From NCBI GenBank assembly GCA_937875295.1, contig CALLXS010000104.1:1-36445 (forward strand): a DNA stretch of 36,445 nt, given 5' to 3'. The notes below the pieces were generated by a model. The model was not told the DNA's origin. It saw only the letters and a program-made list of their open reading frames with translations, and did no database searches. The translations under genes and the position numbers were made by a program. This document shows positions 5,914 through 14,066 of the stretch, in pieces (position 1 is the first letter of the stretch; every line of letters begins with the position of its first letter). Source of the stretch: an uncultured bacterium. Lineage in GTDB: Bacteria; Bacteroidota; Ignavibacteria; Kapaibacteriales; UBA2268.

Positions 5914-7659
5914 ATGATAGAAAAAATTAGACAGAAATTGACTCGAAGCCAAATGCTGATGTTTGTATCAGTTATTATTGGTTTTGTTACTGGAGTAGCA
6001 TCTGTGATTTTGAAATACTTAGTTCATTATATTCAAATGTTTCTACAAAGAGATTGGGGTTTTACAGGGCAAGGATATATCATCACAATCTTTCCAATGA
6101 TTGGTATTTTGCTCACTGTAATATTCGTAAAAGTCGTATTGAAAGGAAAATTAGGTAGAGGCATAGCTAATGTATTATATGAAATTACGAATAAAGCTAG
6201 TATAGTGCATAAAGACAAAATGTACTCTCACGCAGCAACAAGTGCCTTGACTGTTGGCTTCGGTGGTTCTGCTGGTCTTGAAGCTCCAATTGTCGTTACC
6301 GGAAGTGCAATCGGCTCAAATATTGCGAAATATTTTGGTTTAGGGTATAAAGACAGAACTATACTTTTAGCAGCTGGAGCTGCTGCTGGTATAAGTGCAG
6401 TTTTCAATGCACCGATTACAGGTGTAATTTTCGCTCTCGAAGTAATATTAATAAGTACAGCTGTTGTGGAATTTATTCCTATTATTTTAGCTTCAGTAGT
6501 AGGGGCATTAATTTCAAAAATTGTATTCAATGAAGATTTGCTTTTTATATTTACAATGCAAGAGAGTTTCAACTATTATAATATGCCTTATTATCTAATT
6601 TTGGGTATATTATGTGGTTTTATATCTCTATATTATGCTAGAATGTCACATTACATTGAAGGCATATTTGCAAAATTTGGCAATCATATTTATATGAAAG
6701 CAATTGTCGGAGGTTTATTATTATCATTCTTATATTTGCTCTTTCCCACAATATTTGGTGAAGGTTATAACAGTGTCAAACTATTAGCGACTGGGCAATT
6801 CGACAGAGTTTTTAACAATAGTATTGTCTCTTATTATTTATCAAATGAATGGTTCTATATCTTTTTCATTGGAGCTATTGCATTAATTAAAGTAATTGCG
6901 ACTTCTATCACTATCCGTTCAGGTGGTAATGGAGGTAATTTTGCTCCTTCACTATTTATTGGAGCTTATACAGGATTTTTCTTCGCATCTCTTATTAATA
7001 AATTAAATATATCAAGCTTACCAGTTAGTAATTTTATCTTAGTTGCTATGGCTGGAATTTTAAGTGGTGTCTTTTATGCTCCTTTTACAGGTATATTTTT
7101 AATTGCTGAAATCACAGGTGGTTATGAATTGATACTCCCATTAATGCTTGTATCTGCAATTTCTTATATATTTACAAAGCATTTTGAACCATATTCAATG
7201 GAAACCAAAAAATTAGCTGAAAAGGGAAAAATATTTACTGATGATAAAGATTTAAATGTATTAAAATTACTAAGAACATCTAAAATAATTGAAAATGACT
7301 TTGTTCCTATTAAGGAAGATGGTTATTTATCTGACCTAATTGAAGCTATTAAACTTTCCCGTAGAAATTCTTACCCTGTACTAAATGAATCTAAGCAATT
7401 AGTCGGATTAGTAGATCTTGACGAAGTACGCGCACTTATTTTCAAACCTGAATTATATGACAAAATTACTATAAAAGAAATTATGATGATCCCAGATACG
7501 ATTGTAAGCGTAAATGAACCTATGACAAGCGTAATTAAAAAATTTGACCAATCAAAACACTGGATATTACCTATTGTAGATGAATTTAATGTGTATCTCG
7601 GTTTCGTCTCAAGATCGCATATTTTTAATAAATATAGAAAATTAATTAAGGAAATTTAA
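5914..7659 (+). CDS. ClC-family chloride channel with two C-terminal CBS domains
   Basis: Integral membrane protein of 581 residues. Residues 1-430 make the ClC core: GGSAGLEAP places the gating glutamate at Glu123, GGNGGNFAP is the GxFxP chloride motif, and GGYELILP carries the conserved central tyrosine. The first anion motif is degenerate (GRGIA in place of GSGIP). Residues about 435-581 form two CBS modules, which usually bind adenine nucleotides. At the internal proton-glutamate position (Glu203 in E. coli ClC-ec1, aligned through FNAP-x-x-G), the residue is Val177 after Glu176, which suggests a passive channel rather than a Cl-/H+ antiporter. It is joined to the MarC gene by a one-base overlap (TAATG), indicating coupled expression. 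Inner-membrane location. Confidence 0.9.
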   Translation: MIEKIRQKLTRSQMLMFVSVIIGFVTGVASVILKYLVHYIQMFLQRDWGFTGQGYIITIFPMIGILLTVIFVKVVLKGKLGRGIANVLYEITNKASIVHKDKMYSHAATSALTVGFGGSAGLEAPIVVTGSAIGSNIAKYFGLGYKDRTILLAAGAAAGISAVFNAPITGVIFALEVILISTAVVEFIPIILASVVGALISKIVFNEDLLFIFTMQESFNYYNMPYYLILGILCGFISLYYARMSHYIEGIFAKFGNHIYMKAIVGGLLLSFLYLLFPTIFGEGYNSVKLLATGQFDRVFNNSIVSYYLSNEWFYIFFIGAIALIKVIATSITIRSGGNGGNFAPSLFIGAYTGFFFASLINKLNISSLPVSNFILVAMAGILSGVFYAPFTGIFLIAEITGGYELILPLMLVSAISYIFTKHFEPYSMETKKLAEKGKIFTDDKDLNVLKLLRTSKIIENDFVPIKEDGYLSDLIEAIKLSRRNSYPVLNESKQLVGLVDLDEVRALIFKPELYDKITIKEIMMIPDTIVSVNEPMTSVIKKFDQSKHWILPIVDEFNVYLGFVSRSHIFNKYRKLIKEI

Positions 7660-8312
7660 TGGATTTGATTAATGACCCAAGCAACTTATTAACAGTATTT
7701 TTATTGTATTTCACATCTTTCTTTACAATTATTAACCCAATTGGATCAATTCCCGTTTTTATGACCCTTACATATAATTTAACGGAAGAAGAAAAAAGCA
7801 GAACATCTAAAAAAGCTAATCTTACTGCCTTTCTCACGTTAATATTATTTGCTTTTACAGGGCATTTCCTTTTTAAATTCTTTGGAATTTCAGTTGATAG
7901 TCTTAGAATTGTCGGAGGTGTAATATTCTTCATAATGGGTTATGATATGCTCCAAGCTAAAATAGGCAGAGTAAAGCTAAAAGACGACGAAATCACAAAT
8001 TATGTAAATAACATTGCTATCACACCTTTAGCTATTCCTCTTATCTGTGGACCAGGTGCTATCACTAATGCAATTGTACTCATGGAGGATACTAAGAATA
8101 TTGAAAGTAAGTTAATTCTTATTATTGCTATCCTATTAGTGCTGATACTGAATTTTATATTACAAAAAAATTCTACTCTCATCACAAAAATTATCGGCGA
8201 TACAGGCATCAATGTGCTTATGAGATTAATGGGATTAATTATGATGGTGATTGCTGTAGACTTCTTCTTTGCTGGATTAACTCCAATTTTAAAAGGTATT
8301 TTTAATCTTTAA
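7659..8312 (+). CDS. MarC family (UPF0056) integral membrane protein
   Basis: Protein of 217 residues with six hydrophobic helices, the usual length and topology of the MarC family. The N-terminal half has FFTIINPIGSIPVFMTLT and the second half ITPLAIPLICGPGAITNAIV, the two internal-repeat proline motifs of the family. MarC was once linked to antibiotic resistance, but no transport substrate is firmly established. Its ATG overlaps the stop codon of the ClC gene by one base, so the two form an operon closed by the terminator at 8336-8373. A functional tie to anion flux or envelope homeostasis is possible but unproven. Confidence 0.88.
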   Translation: MDLINDPSNLLTVFLLYFTSFFTIINPIGSIPVFMTLTYNLTEEEKSRTSKKANLTAFLTLILFAFTGHFLFKFFGISVDSLRIVGGVIFFIMGYDMLQAKIGRVKLKDDEITNYVNNIAITPLAIPLICGPGAITNAIVLMEDTKNIESKLILIIAILLVLILNFILQKNSTLITKIIGDTGINVLMRLMGLIMMVIAVDFFFAGLTPILKGIFNL

Positions 8313-8335
8313 ATTTTTATTGCTGTTTTTTTAAA

Positions 8336-8373
8336 AAAAAAGCTGTTTTTTAATTTTTAAAAACAGCTTTTTT
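8336..8373 (+). terminator. Intrinsic terminator after the ClC-MarC operon
   Basis: Arms AAAAAAGCTGTTTTT (8336-8350) and AAAAACAGCTTTTTT (8359-8373) pair fully around an 8-base loop, ending in a T run. It starts 24 bases after the MarC stop codon. Confidence 0.85.
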
Positions 8374-8508
8374 AGTAATCTTTTCAATTTTTTATAAAAT
8401 TTTATTAAATAAAATATTGAATTTTCAATATTATTCGTTAATTTTATATATATTTTTTAAGCCAATAATAATTAATTAATTTATAAACAAATAAGCGGAG
8501 ATTAATAA

Positions 8509-10605
8509 ATGGATTCAAACAAACCATTTGTTCCGTATGTACCTGCCAATACTAATATGGCTGAATTTACTTTAAAAGCTGTATTAATAGGGTTAGTGCT
8601 GGCGGTTGTATTAGGTGCAGCTAATGCTTACTTAGGCTTGAAAGCTGGTATGACTATAGCGGCTACTTATCCTGCTGCTGTAATTGGAATGGCAATCTTA
8701 AAATTAATGAAAGGTTCCATTCTTGAGGAAAATATCGCAAGAACTGTTGGTTCGATTGGCGAATCAGTAGCAGCTGGAGCAATTTTCACTATTCCAGCAT
8801 TTTATATTGTTGGATTTTGGGACCCATTCTTGACTACAAGTAATTATATCATTGCCACATTAATTTTAATAATTGGTGGTATTTTAGGAATTATGTTTGT
8901 AGCATTGCTCCGAAGAGTAATGGTAGAAGATGCTGAATTACCATATCCGGAATCAGTAGCTGCCTCTGAAATCCATAAAACTGGACGCAATAGTGGTGGC
9001 GGCTCAAAATTCTTATTTGGTTCAATGATTTTTGGAGCATTAGTTAAAGCTCTTGGTCAATTCAAAGTATTCCCTGAAGTAGTTGAAAAATTTATTCCTT
9101 TCGGTAAACAAACCATATCCGGTACTAATTTCGTAGGGCAAGGTGGATTATTGCTTAGCTCACCTGGTATTAGCCCTGCTTATATGGGTGTTGGATATAT
9201 TATAGGTCCAAAACTCGCTGCCCTTAACTTTAGTGGTGGTATGATTGCTTGGGGTTTACTCACTCCAATTATTTTATATTTCCTTGCTCCTTTTATTGAT
9301 TTTAATATAATTGCACAAGCAATTTTAGCCGAAAATTCAGCAATGATAGCAAGTGGTAAAATTCCTGCAAGTTCTGCAATTACTGCTGAACAAGCAAATT
9401 TAAAAGCATGGGTAGATACTGCTTATGAAGTATGGAAGTTTATCGTTCGTCCTATAGCAATTGGTGGAATGCTCGTAGGTGCAAGCTATACTTTATACAA
9501 TATGAGAAAAAGTCTTACTACTGGTATTGTAAGAGCAATTAATGACGTTAAATTAGCCGCAAAAGGCGAATCAGTTGAAATTGCAAGAACTGATAAAGAC
9601 TTAAGCTTCTTTATAGTAATAGGCGGTATAATTTTAGTAGCAATAGCAACATTTTGCATAACTTATTTTATTTTTAATGCTACTTTTGCTGTATCATTTG
9701 TCGCAGCAACTGTATTAATTATATTAGCATTTTTCTTTGCTGCTGTATCTGGATATTTAGTGGGTATTATGGGTTCAAGTAATAACCCAATTAGTGGTTT
9801 GACTCTTACTGCCCTTGTTGTTACTGCGTTAATTATGGTAATAATGGGTGTGTCTGGTCAAGAAGGTATCGCTACTGTGCTTGGAGTAGGTGCTATAGTG
9901 TGTGTGGCTGCTGCAGTAGCTGGCGAAATGCTTCAAGATCTAAAAGTTGGACATATCTTAGGTGGAACTCCTTGGAAAATGGAATTAGGTGATATCTTTG
10001 GAGTTGTAATTGCTGGCTCTGTAATGTTTTTAGTATTATCATTCTTAAATGAAGGTGATATTGCTATGGGACTTAGAGAAGGCTACAATGGCGGTTTCGG
10101 CAGTCCTAAATTATCTGCTCCTCAAGCAAGTCTTATGGCGATACTTTCAAAAGGAATTGTAGGAGGGCAAATGGCTTGGCCTCTGATTCTTGTCGGTATG
10201 CTTATGGGAGTTGGTTTAATTTTAATGCAAGTAAAAAGCCCAATGTTAGTTTCTGTAGGTATGTATTTACCACTTGAGACAACTTTCGCAATTTTCTTAG
10301 GTGGTTGCGTTAAAGGTATCGTGGAATATTTCCAGAAGAAGAGACAATATAATTCAAATCAAATTTCGCGTATCGAAAATATTGGAGTATTAATAGCATC
10401 TGGACTTATTGCCGGAGAAGCATTAATGGGATTAGTTTTTGCTGGATTCGCTGTGTTTGATAAATTCCCACCTGCTATTTTCTCTAATCCATCTTTCATT
10501 GTGAGCTTAATTGTTTTAGCAATTATCGCTTGGATATTAATTAGCTTACCTTTAAAGAAAGCTGGGAATCCTGAAGATCCTGCTGGTCCTTCTATGAATA
10601 TGTAA
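8509..10605 (+). CDS. OPT-family oligopeptide transporter
   Basis: Very hydrophobic protein of 698 residues with about fifteen membrane segments, matching bacterial members of the OPT superfamily (oligopeptide / yellow-stripe-like transporters). Recognisable segments are NAYLGLKAGMTIAATYPAAV near the N terminus, the PYPESVAASEIHKTG stretch, and MGSSNNPISGLTL in the second half. OPT proteins import oligopeptides or metal chelates with protons; the bacterial substrate is rarely known, with peptides most likely. The ATG at 8509 is preceded by GGAG at about ten bases. It is a single-gene unit: an intrinsic terminator lies upstream (8336-8373) and another follows (10654-10690). Confidence 0.92.
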   Translation: MDSNKPFVPYVPANTNMAEFTLKAVLIGLVLAVVLGAANAYLGLKAGMTIAATYPAAVIGMAILKLMKGSILEENIARTVGSIGESVAAGAIFTIPAFYIVGFWDPFLTTSNYIIATLILIIGGILGIMFVALLRRVMVEDAELPYPESVAASEIHKTGRNSGGGSKFLFGSMIFGALVKALGQFKVFPEVVEKFIPFGKQTISGTNFVGQGGLLLSSPGISPAYMGVGYIIGPKLAALNFSGGMIAWGLLTPIILYFLAPFIDFNIIAQAILAENSAMIASGKIPASSAITAEQANLKAWVDTAYEVWKFIVRPIAIGGMLVGASYTLYNMRKSLTTGIVRAINDVKLAAKGESVEIARTDKDLSFFIVIGGIILVAIATFCITYFIFNATFAVSFVAATVLIILAFFFAAVSGYLVGIMGSSNNPISGLTLTALVVTALIMVIMGVSGQEGIATVLGVGAIVCVAAAVAGEMLQDLKVGHILGGTPWKMELGDIFGVVIAGSVMFLVLSFLNEGDIAMGLREGYNGGFGSPKLSAPQASLMAILSKGIVGGQMAWPLILVGMLMGVGLILMQVKSPMLVSVGMYLPLETTFAIFLGGCVKGIVEYFQKKRQYNSNQISRIENIGVLIASGLIAGEALMGLVFAGFAVFDKFPPAIFSNPSFIVSLIVLAIIAWILISLPLKKAGNPEDPAGPSMNM

Positions 10606-10653
10606 AACATAAATTTTTAAACATAAAAATAATTATTGTTTAATAAATAGAAT

Positions 10654-10690
10654 AAAATGTCCTTCTTAGTATATAAGAAGGACATTTTTT
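10654..10690 (+). terminator. Intrinsic terminator of the OPT transporter gene
   Basis: AAAATGTCCTTCTTA (10654-10668) pairs with TAAGAAGGACATTTT (10674-10688) around a 5-base loop and continues into T residues, 50 bases after the stop codon. Confidence 0.92.
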
Positions 10691-10696
10691 TACATA

Positions 10697-10730
10697 AAAA
10701 AAAAGAGCTATCTTTTATAAAAATAGCTCT
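10697..10730 (-). terminator. Intrinsic terminator for the tRNA-Pro transcript
   Basis: On the minus strand AGAGCTAT and ATAGCTCT (plus positions 10704-10711 and 10723-10730) form an 8-base stem, followed by a run of eight T. It lies about 23 bases past the 3' end of the tRNA. Confidence 0.8.
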
Positions 10731-10751
10731 GTGTAAGTAATTTTCAGCAAT

Positions 10752-10826
<75 letters not shown>

Positions 10827-10912
10827 CTGTTATAATTACAGAATACTAAATTAACACTTTTTTAATTATTATCCAACAAATATTTTATTTTTTTATTAAT
10901 TTTTTTTTTAAA

Positions 10913-10945
10913 TAAAAAAAAGAGAGGTCAATATTAACCTCTCTT
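10913..10945 (-). terminator. Intrinsic terminator of the small secreted-protein gene
   Basis: Arms AAGAGAGGT (10920-10928) and ACCTCTCTT (10937-10945) pair perfectly. On the minus strand the hairpin is followed by a T run, 26 bases after the stop codon at 10971. Confidence 0.85.
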
Positions 10946-10970
10946 CCAATAAAATATTATTGATAATTAT

Positions 10971-11225
10971 TTATTTCTTTGTTGGGCAGCAACTTTTTTT
11001 AGTCTTATCAGTACAAGTTTTTTTGCTGCAATCAGATTTATCAGTTTTTGATTTTGTAGTTTTCTTTTCAGCTTTAGGAGCTTTTACATCATTTTTGTTT
11101 CCTACTGTAGTAGTTACAGTAGCTTTAGATTCTTTAGCTTCTTTTGCTTGATTTGGAGCAGCTACTAATGTAGCAGTAGTTAATGCAGCAGCCATTACTA
11201 ATGTTGCTAATTTTTGTAATTTCAT
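10971..11225 (-). CDS. Small secreted Lys-rich protein with Cys-rich tail
   Basis: Protein of 84 residues. A clear signal peptide (KLQKLATLVMAAALTTATLVAA, residues 2-23) precedes a strongly basic, low-complexity mature part made mostly of Lys, Thr, Ser and Ala. Four cysteines (66, 71, 79 and 80) occur in the last 20 residues, ending Cys-Cys-Pro-Thr-Lys-Lys. I do not recognise a family. The tail could bind metal ions or form disulfides after export, which is inference. It has its own terminator and is divergent from the ECF sigma gene across 210 bases, so the sigma factor could control it; no promoter motif was identified to prove this. Short but credible because of the signal peptide, terminator and codon use. 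Confidence 0.75.
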   Translation of the reverse strand: MKLQKLATLVMAAALTTATLVAAPNQAKEAKESKATVTTTVGNKNDVKAPKAEKKTTKSKTDKSDCSKKTCTDKTKKSCCPTKK

Positions 11226-11435
11226 TGTATTCCTTTTATTATATTATATTGAAAAAAACGTCTATTTAACTCAATAGATATATTGACGAATCTTATTATA
11301 TTTTAGTTACACAATATTGAATATTTTTTTAAAAAAAAAGTAAAATATTTTTTGTCACTTTTTATTCGAAAAATAGTATTATATTTAAATATGTGAAAAT
11401 ATTAATAAATAATATAAATAAAATCTTAATTATTT

Positions 11436-12032
11436 TTGAAAAATTTTAATACATATAGCGATATAGAATTACTGGATATGTTTTCTTCACCTAAACCTAT
11501 CTGTGATAAAGCATTTCAAGAAATTTACAAACGCTATTCCCCTAGATTAAATTCATATTGTTTATTTAAAATTCATAACCAAATTGAAGCAGAAGAAATT
11601 TTCCAGCAAACTTGGATTAAATTTTACAGATCGATTGAAAATGGAAAAAAATTAGAATGCGTTTTACCATTTTTATTAAGTATAGCTCGTAATCTCACAA
11701 TTGACTTTTTCAGAGCTAATCGAACTAGAAATAATCACATTATAGACTTTACTGAACCAGAAATGCTCGAAGAAATTGCCGAAGTTGCTAAAATTAGCTC
11801 GATTGAGGCAAATGAATTGGGCGATTTAATACGTGCAGCAGTAAATTGTTTAGACGATAAATATAAAGAAGCCTTTGTCCTAAAAAGATATGAAGAGCTA
11901 AGTTTAATAGAAATTTCAAATTTGCTTAATATTACATTAAGTACAGCAAAACAACGAGTTAGCCGTGCTACAGCAATGGTAAGAGATATTTTATCTCCAC
12001 ATATTAAAGATTATATAAAAATAGATCATTAA
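11436..12032 (+). CDS. ECF-type RNA polymerase sigma factor
   Basis: Protein of 198 residues with the two-domain layout of ECF sigma factors. Region 2 covers about residues 25-95 (AEEIFQQTWIKFYRSI and FLLSIARNLTIDFFRANR), and region 4 about 130-190 (LDDKYKEAFVLKRYEELSLIEISNLLNITLSTAKQRVSRA, a helix-turn-helix that recognises the -35 element). There is no region 3. The reading frame opens with TTG at 11436, and no ATG precedes the conserved part; this unusual start could hold expression low. The next gene, 18 bases on, encodes an anti-sigma-like protein, the usual arrangement for cell-surface-controlled sigma factors of Bacteroidota relatives. Target promoters are unknown. Confidence 0.9.
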   Translation: MKNFNTYSDIELLDMFSSPKPICDKAFQEIYKRYSPRLNSYCLFKIHNQIEAEEIFQQTWIKFYRSIENGKKLECVLPFLLSIARNLTIDFFRANRTRNNHIIDFTEPEMLEEIAEVAKISSIEANELGDLIRAAVNCLDDKYKEAFVLKRYEELSLIEISNLLNITLSTAKQRVSRATAMVRDILSPHIKDYIKIDH

Positions 12033-12050
12033 AATTATTATTTTATTATT

Positions 12051-13430
12051 ATGAATTATAAAGAATTGTTACCAGATTTTATTGATGGAATGCTCTCTCC
12101 AGAGGAAGAAAGAGCTATTCACTATCAATTATCTCAAGACGAAGAACTTTATAGAGAATATAAAAACCTTCAACAGATTTTTAGTTCTATAAATGAAAGT
12201 AAAAATTCATATATTCCTTCGTCGGAGCTCACTCAAAAAGTGTTTTCCGCTCTTGAAATAAAATATTTTCCAACAGAAAAAAATAAATTATTTGAATTTA
12301 TTAATAAAGGTGCATTTAAATATGCAGCTGCAATTGTTACTTTATTATTAATGCTCACTTTGCAATTTAATAATATAGAGCAAATACCTAATTATGGCAA
12401 CCAAAATTCAGCTTCAAATAATAATAACACTAATTATTCTAGTTTAAATTCAAATGATAATTTAAACATCCAATCCTCTACATCTGACAATAATTTAAAT
12501 GATAATGTTGCATCTATAAAAAATAAAAGTAAACGAAATATTAAAAAATCAAATAACCAAAATGATAATTACCTTTTGTCAGAATCTTTAATTAAATCTT
12601 CAAATGAAATAAATTCTCAAAATATTGATGATAATATTGATTTTAATTCTTATTATCAAGATAAAGAAATTCAAAATCAATTTAATGCAAGCAACGATAT
12701 AACTTCAAGTGCTACATCAGATATCGATATAAATGAAGAAATCGCTTATTTTGATTCTGAAGATTATACTTATGAAGATGCTAATCAAACGAATTATTTT
12801 AACAACAGCGACTATAGTACACCAATTAATATGTCTCAAGGATTTAATTATTTAAATTCAGATTTCGCTTATAATAATTATAAGGTAACATATTTTTCTC
12901 TTCCATCAAGTAAATTTTCTATTGAATTTAAAAATACTATTTATTTTAATACAGTAAAATCGAAATTAAACACTGAATTAGTAAATATTGGCTTAGCTTT
13001 ATATTATAATGTAATTGAAAATTTAAGTATCGGTATCGATGTAAGAAATGAATCATTCCAAAAGCTTTCATATAAATCTTATGCTCCTACTTTAGAAAGA
13101 TCTAATAGCTATAGCTTTACAAATACCAATAAAAATGACGATTTACCATTCTCAAGCACAGAAGTTTTTGCTACTACATTAGGATTAGCAGTAAAATATA
13201 ATTGGACAAATTTTAGCAAGAATTTTATCCCTACTACTCAGCTTAATATTGGTACTAATTCTGAAGGACTTGTAGGAAGACTACAGCTAGGTATGCACTT
13301 ATTTGCAAGTAACGGTATATCCGCAAATGTAGGAGTCGAATATTCTTCATTAGCTTATAAATTTGCAAATACAAGTAATAATACAAATAAACTCGGAATA
13401 AATTTAGGATTAGCTTATAATATTAAATAA
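12051..13430 (+). CDS. Anti-sigma-like inner-membrane protein with C-terminal beta-barrel domain
   Basis: Protein of 459 residues in four parts. Residues 1-80 resemble the cytoplasmic anti-sigma domain common in Bacteroidota relatives (LLPDFIDGMLSPEEERAIHYQLSQDEEL), without the zinc-binding His-x3-Cys-x2-Cys of ZAS proteins. Residues about 89-106 form one membrane helix. Residues 107-280 are a low-complexity Asn/Ser/Asp-rich linker. Residues 285-459 show about eight alternating amphipathic strands (FSIEFKNTIYF, NIGLALYYNV, LSIGIDV, TTLGLAVKYNW, QLNIG, GRLQLGMHLF, SANVGVEY, GINLGLAYN) like a small outer-membrane beta-barrel. Next to the ECF sigma gene, it most likely sequesters that sigma factor. 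A helix in the inner membrane and a barrel in the outer membrane on one chain would be unusual; the barrel call is inferred from strand pattern only. Confidence 0.75.
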   Translation: MNYKELLPDFIDGMLSPEEERAIHYQLSQDEELYREYKNLQQIFSSINESKNSYIPSSELTQKVFSALEIKYFPTEKNKLFEFINKGAFKYAAAIVTLLLMLTLQFNNIEQIPNYGNQNSASNNNNTNYSSLNSNDNLNIQSSTSDNNLNDNVASIKNKSKRNIKKSNNQNDNYLLSESLIKSSNEINSQNIDDNIDFNSYYQDKEIQNQFNASNDITSSATSDIDINEEIAYFDSEDYTYEDANQTNYFNNSDYSTPINMSQGFNYLNSDFAYNNYKVTYFSLPSSKFSIEFKNTIYFNTVKSKLNTELVNIGLALYYNVIENLSIGIDVRNESFQKLSYKSYAPTLERSNSYSFTNTNKNDDLPFSSTEVFATTLGLAVKYNWTNFSKNFIPTTQLNIGTNSEGLVGRLQLGMHLFASNGISANVGVEYSSLAYKFANTSNNTNKLGINLGLAYNIK

Positions 13431-13713
13431 ATACACTTTTTTTATCTCGAAATTATTTTTTCTGATTTTTTTTATAAAAATTAAAATATATTTTTTTATT
13501 AAATATTTTAATCGTATATTGTGTTCTTAAATGTGCATTTTTAATTGTTGATAGATTTAAAAATAATTACAATTCCTTTTTTTATTTCCAAGCCTAAAAA
13601 CCTCAGGTAAATTTCCAACGGTATTGAAACAATTTTTGATTTTATTATTTTTATAGTACTTGCTAAATCTCTAATTAGCAATTACTTGTTTTTTTATTTT
13701 TTTTGGAGAATAT

Positions 13714-13992
13714 ATGAATATATTTGTAGGTAACATTGCTTACAACACAACAGAAGACCAAATTCGTAATTTATTTGAGCAATTTGGTGAAGTTAGTTCA
13801 GTGAAAATGATTAACGACCGCGATACTGGACGTTTTCGTGGGTTTGGATTTGTTGAAATGTCTGATGAAGAAGGGCAAACTGCTATCAGTGCTTTAAATG
13901 AGACAGAACAATATGGCAGACAGCTTCAAGTAAATGAAGCTAAAGAAAGAACTGAACGCCCACAGAGAGAAAGAAGAAATTTTAGAAATTAA
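13714..13992 (+). CDS. RRM-type RNA-binding protein
   Basis: Single RNA-recognition-motif protein of 92 residues. RNP2 is IFVGNI (residues 3-8) and RNP1 is RGFGFVEM (residues 42-49), with the aromatic residues that stack on RNA bases in place. A short, Arg/Glu-rich tail ends the protein. Such small RRM proteins occur in cyanobacteria, Bacteroidota relatives and other bacteria, often cold-induced, and bind U- or A-rich single-stranded RNA. A good ribosome site GGAG lies seven bases before the ATG. The gene is monocistronic, with a strong terminator 24 bases downstream. Confidence 0.95.
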   Translation: MNIFVGNIAYNTTEDQIRNLFEQFGEVSSVKMINDRDTGRFRGFGFVEMSDEEGQTAISALNETEQYGRQLQVNEAKERTERPQRERRNFRN

Positions 13993-14012
13993 TTATAAAT
14001 TTTTTCCTTAGT

Positions 14013-14053
14013 AAAAAAAAACATCCTCGAAATTAAATTGAGGATGTTTTTTT
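14013..14053. terminator. Bidirectional intrinsic terminator between convergent genes
   Basis: ACATCCTC (14021-14028) pairs with GAGGATGT (14040-14047), flanked by an A run on the left and a T run on the right, so it works on both strands. It separates the RRM gene from the convergent lipoprotein gene that ends at 14067. Confidence 0.9.
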
Positions 14054-14066
14054 CTATTACATCTAT

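Noticed and set aside
10971..11151. Plus-strand frame opposite the small secreted protein
   Set aside because: It lacks a ribosome site and is the complement of a gene with a signal peptide and its own terminator.
12405..12860. Asn/Ser-rich stretch as evidence of a frameshifted or non-coding region
   Set aside because: The frame stays open on both sides with clear domains at each end and similar codon use, so it is a linker.
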